This document shows, in pieces, positions 11,876 through 12,993 of a stretch of 12,993 nt of DNA (its first letter is position 1; each line of letters starts with the position of its first letter). Origin of the DNA: Verrucomicrobiota bacterium (GTDB lineage Bacteria > Verrucomicrobiota > Verrucomicrobiia > Limisphaerales > AV2). A program made the translations under genes and the position numbers. The notes below the pieces were generated by a model. That model was given only the letters and a program-made list of their open reading frames with translations. It was not told the origin of the DNA and did no database searches. The stretch covers positions 1-12,993 of the forward strand of contig QHPA01000079.1 of assembly GCA_003218935.1 (NCBI GenBank), in the 5' to 3' direction.

Positions 11876-12892
11876 ATGAACGCACCCGACGAAATGAAGG
11901 AAACAATCAGAAGAGGATTCTGGTTTGCGCTCCTCTGCCTGATCGCGATCGAGGTGCGCCCAGAGGAAGCTGCGTCGCTGAAATTGATCAAAACGATTCC
12001 ACTGCCGGACGTGACAGGACGGCTCGACCATTTTGCGCTGGATGTCAAAGGACAACGGCTGTTCGTCGCCGCCCTGGGCAATAACACCGTCGAAATTCTC
12101 GACCTCAACGCCGGCAAACGGCTCCGCTCTCTGAACGGTTGGAACAAGCCGCAAGGGCTGCTCTATCTGCCCAAGGGAAACCTCCTGTTTGTGGCCAACG
12201 GCGGCGATGGTCGCTTAAGGATTTACGACGGTTCCACGTTCAAAGCACTCGCGACCATCGGTGCCCTGGACGACGCGGACAACCTGCGGTACGACCCGCG
12301 CGCGGACCGGGTCTATGTCGGTTACGGCGATGGCGCGCTCGGCGTGGTCAATCCGGTCACCGGCGTGCTGACTGGGAGCATAAAACTCCTCGGCCACCCC
12401 GAATCGTTCCAATTGGAGCCGGACAGCAACCGGATTTTCGTAAACGTCCCCGGGGCCCGACAGATCGCCGTAGTGGACCGGCCGACGCGAACGGTGCCGG
12501 AGGCCTGGCTGCTGCCAAACGCCCAGGCCAATTTCCCCATGGCGGTGGATCCGGGAAATCATCGGCTCTTTGTTGGATGCCGCAGCCCGGCGCGATTCGT
12601 CGTGCTGGACACAACCACAGGCAAAGCAGTGACAGACCTTCCGATTTCCGGCGATACCGATGATTTGTTTTACCACGCGCAGCGCAAACGGATTTACGTT
12701 TCCTGCGGCGAAGGATTCATTGATGTGATCGAACAGGGCGGCGCCGACAACTACAAGTTTCTTGAAAAAATTCCGACGGCGCCGGGCGCGCGCACCTCAT
12801 TTTTCTCGCCGGACCTGGAGCAGTTTTATTTGGCTGTGCCCCGACGCGGCGAGAAACCGGCGGAGATTCGCGTTTACGACATTGCTCAATGA
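11876..12892 (+). CDS. Secreted YncE/YVTN-type beta-propeller protein
   Basis: The predicted product is exported, has 338 residues, and belongs to the YVTN/YncE-like seven-bladed propeller superfamily. An N-terminal RR and hydrophobic stretch (residues 12-26, RRGFWFALLCLIAIE) is a probable signal peptide. Blade repeats follow the pattern of a bulky strand, LFVA, a short turn, then a V-D strand: QRLFVAALGNNTVEILDL (60-77), GNLLFVANGGDGRLRIYD (101-118), DRVYVGYGDGALGVVNP (144-160), NRIFVNVPGARQIAVVD (185-201), HRLFVGCRSPARFVVLD (229-245), KRIYVSCGEGFIDVIE (271-286) and EQFYLAVPRRGEKPAEIRVYD (315-335). That is about seven blades. Such proteins bind ligands or other proteins; no catalytic residues are recognised. 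I chose the ATG at 11876 because GAAGA lies about six bases upstream. The frame is open back to 11570, but that part is repeat sequence. Confidence 0.85.
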   Translation: MNAPDEMKETIRRGFWFALLCLIAIEVRPEEAASLKLIKTIPLPDVTGRLDHFALDVKGQRLFVAALGNNTVEILDLNAGKRLRSLNGWNKPQGLLYLPKGNLLFVANGGDGRLRIYDGSTFKALATIGALDDADNLRYDPRADRVYVGYGDGALGVVNPVTGVLTGSIKLLGHPESFQLEPDSNRIFVNVPGARQIAVVDRPTRTVPEAWLLPNAQANFPMAVDPGNHRLFVGCRSPARFVVLDTTTGKAVTDLPISGDTDDLFYHAQRKRIYVSCGEGFIDVIEQGGADNYKFLEKIPTAPGARTSFFSPDLEQFYLAVPRRGEKPAEIRVYDIAQ

Positions 12893-12993
12893 GCCATGTT
12901 CCAAGGAAGCACAGTTTGTGCGAAAGCAGAACGCAGGATTCGCAGGTTTGAATGCTGAACTGGAACCTAATAGGCGCGCAGGATGCGGAACGG
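12893..12993. other. Window end, no gene seen
   Basis: The last 101 bases hold only a small hairpin, GCACA-GTT-TGTGC (12909-12921), 17 bases after the propeller stop codon. It lacks a T-run and is at best a weak terminator. No start or end of another gene could be recognised before the window ends. Confidence 0.4.

Noticed and set aside
11516..12154. N-terminal extension of the MFS protein to 617 residues
   Set aside because: The extra 213 residues come from palindromic repeats and from the antisense of the propeller gene, and MFS-like sequence starts at the ATG at 11515.

Overview
The window looks like chromosomal DNA of a free-living, GC-rich bacterium. The best guess is Verrucomicrobiota, of the Pedosphaera/Limisphaerales type. 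This guess rests on GC-rich coding DNA, few strong Shine-Dalgarno sites, a tiny lipoprotein, and many palindromic intergenic repeats of a style I associate with that phylum. No 16S or other decisive marker is present, so the assignment is inference. No rRNA, tRNA or CRISPR array was found.

Layout. 79-2127 (+) is uvrB, the nucleotide-excision-repair helicase. 2226-2786 (-) is a YqgE/AlgH-family protein. It is divergent from a 39-residue lipoprotein gene at 2853-2972 (+) that is easily missed because of its size. 3036-4154 (-) encodes a secreted zinc protein that combines a LIM-like zinc module, a DA1-like HExxH peptidase and a C-terminal beta-rich module. 4261-6339 (-) is a divergent transketolase. 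6792-7271 (-) is an AhpE-like peroxiredoxin with a near-consensus sigma-70 promoter at 7315-7343.

The stretch 6340-8900 is the accessory part. It holds an unusually perfect multi-hairpin cloverleaf repeat (6607-6699). It also holds an 89-bp element with 17-bp inverted termini and 8-bp flanking direct repeats (7351-7455), and a repeat-rich gap up to 8024. Next comes what looks like the remains of an integron cassette array: a small SH3-like ORF (8025-8294), an attC-like site (8307-8397) and a HEAT-repeat ORF (8316-8768) that reads through the attC. No integrase is in view.

From 8887 on, ordinary genes return: bcp/PrxQ peroxiredoxin (8887-9372, -), pgsA (9490-10071, -), an MFS transporter (10301-11515, -) and a secreted YncE/YVTN-like beta-propeller (11876-12892, +). 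Palindromic elements lie in most of the gaps between them (9389-9443, 10158-10290, 11539-11601, 11635-11726).

Functionally the genes are mostly unconnected housekeeping functions: DNA repair, pentose-phosphate metabolism, two thiol peroxidases and phosphatidylglycerol synthesis. The most novel material is the secreted LIM/DA1-like peptidase, the attC with its cassette ORFs, and the family of back-to-back hairpin repeats.
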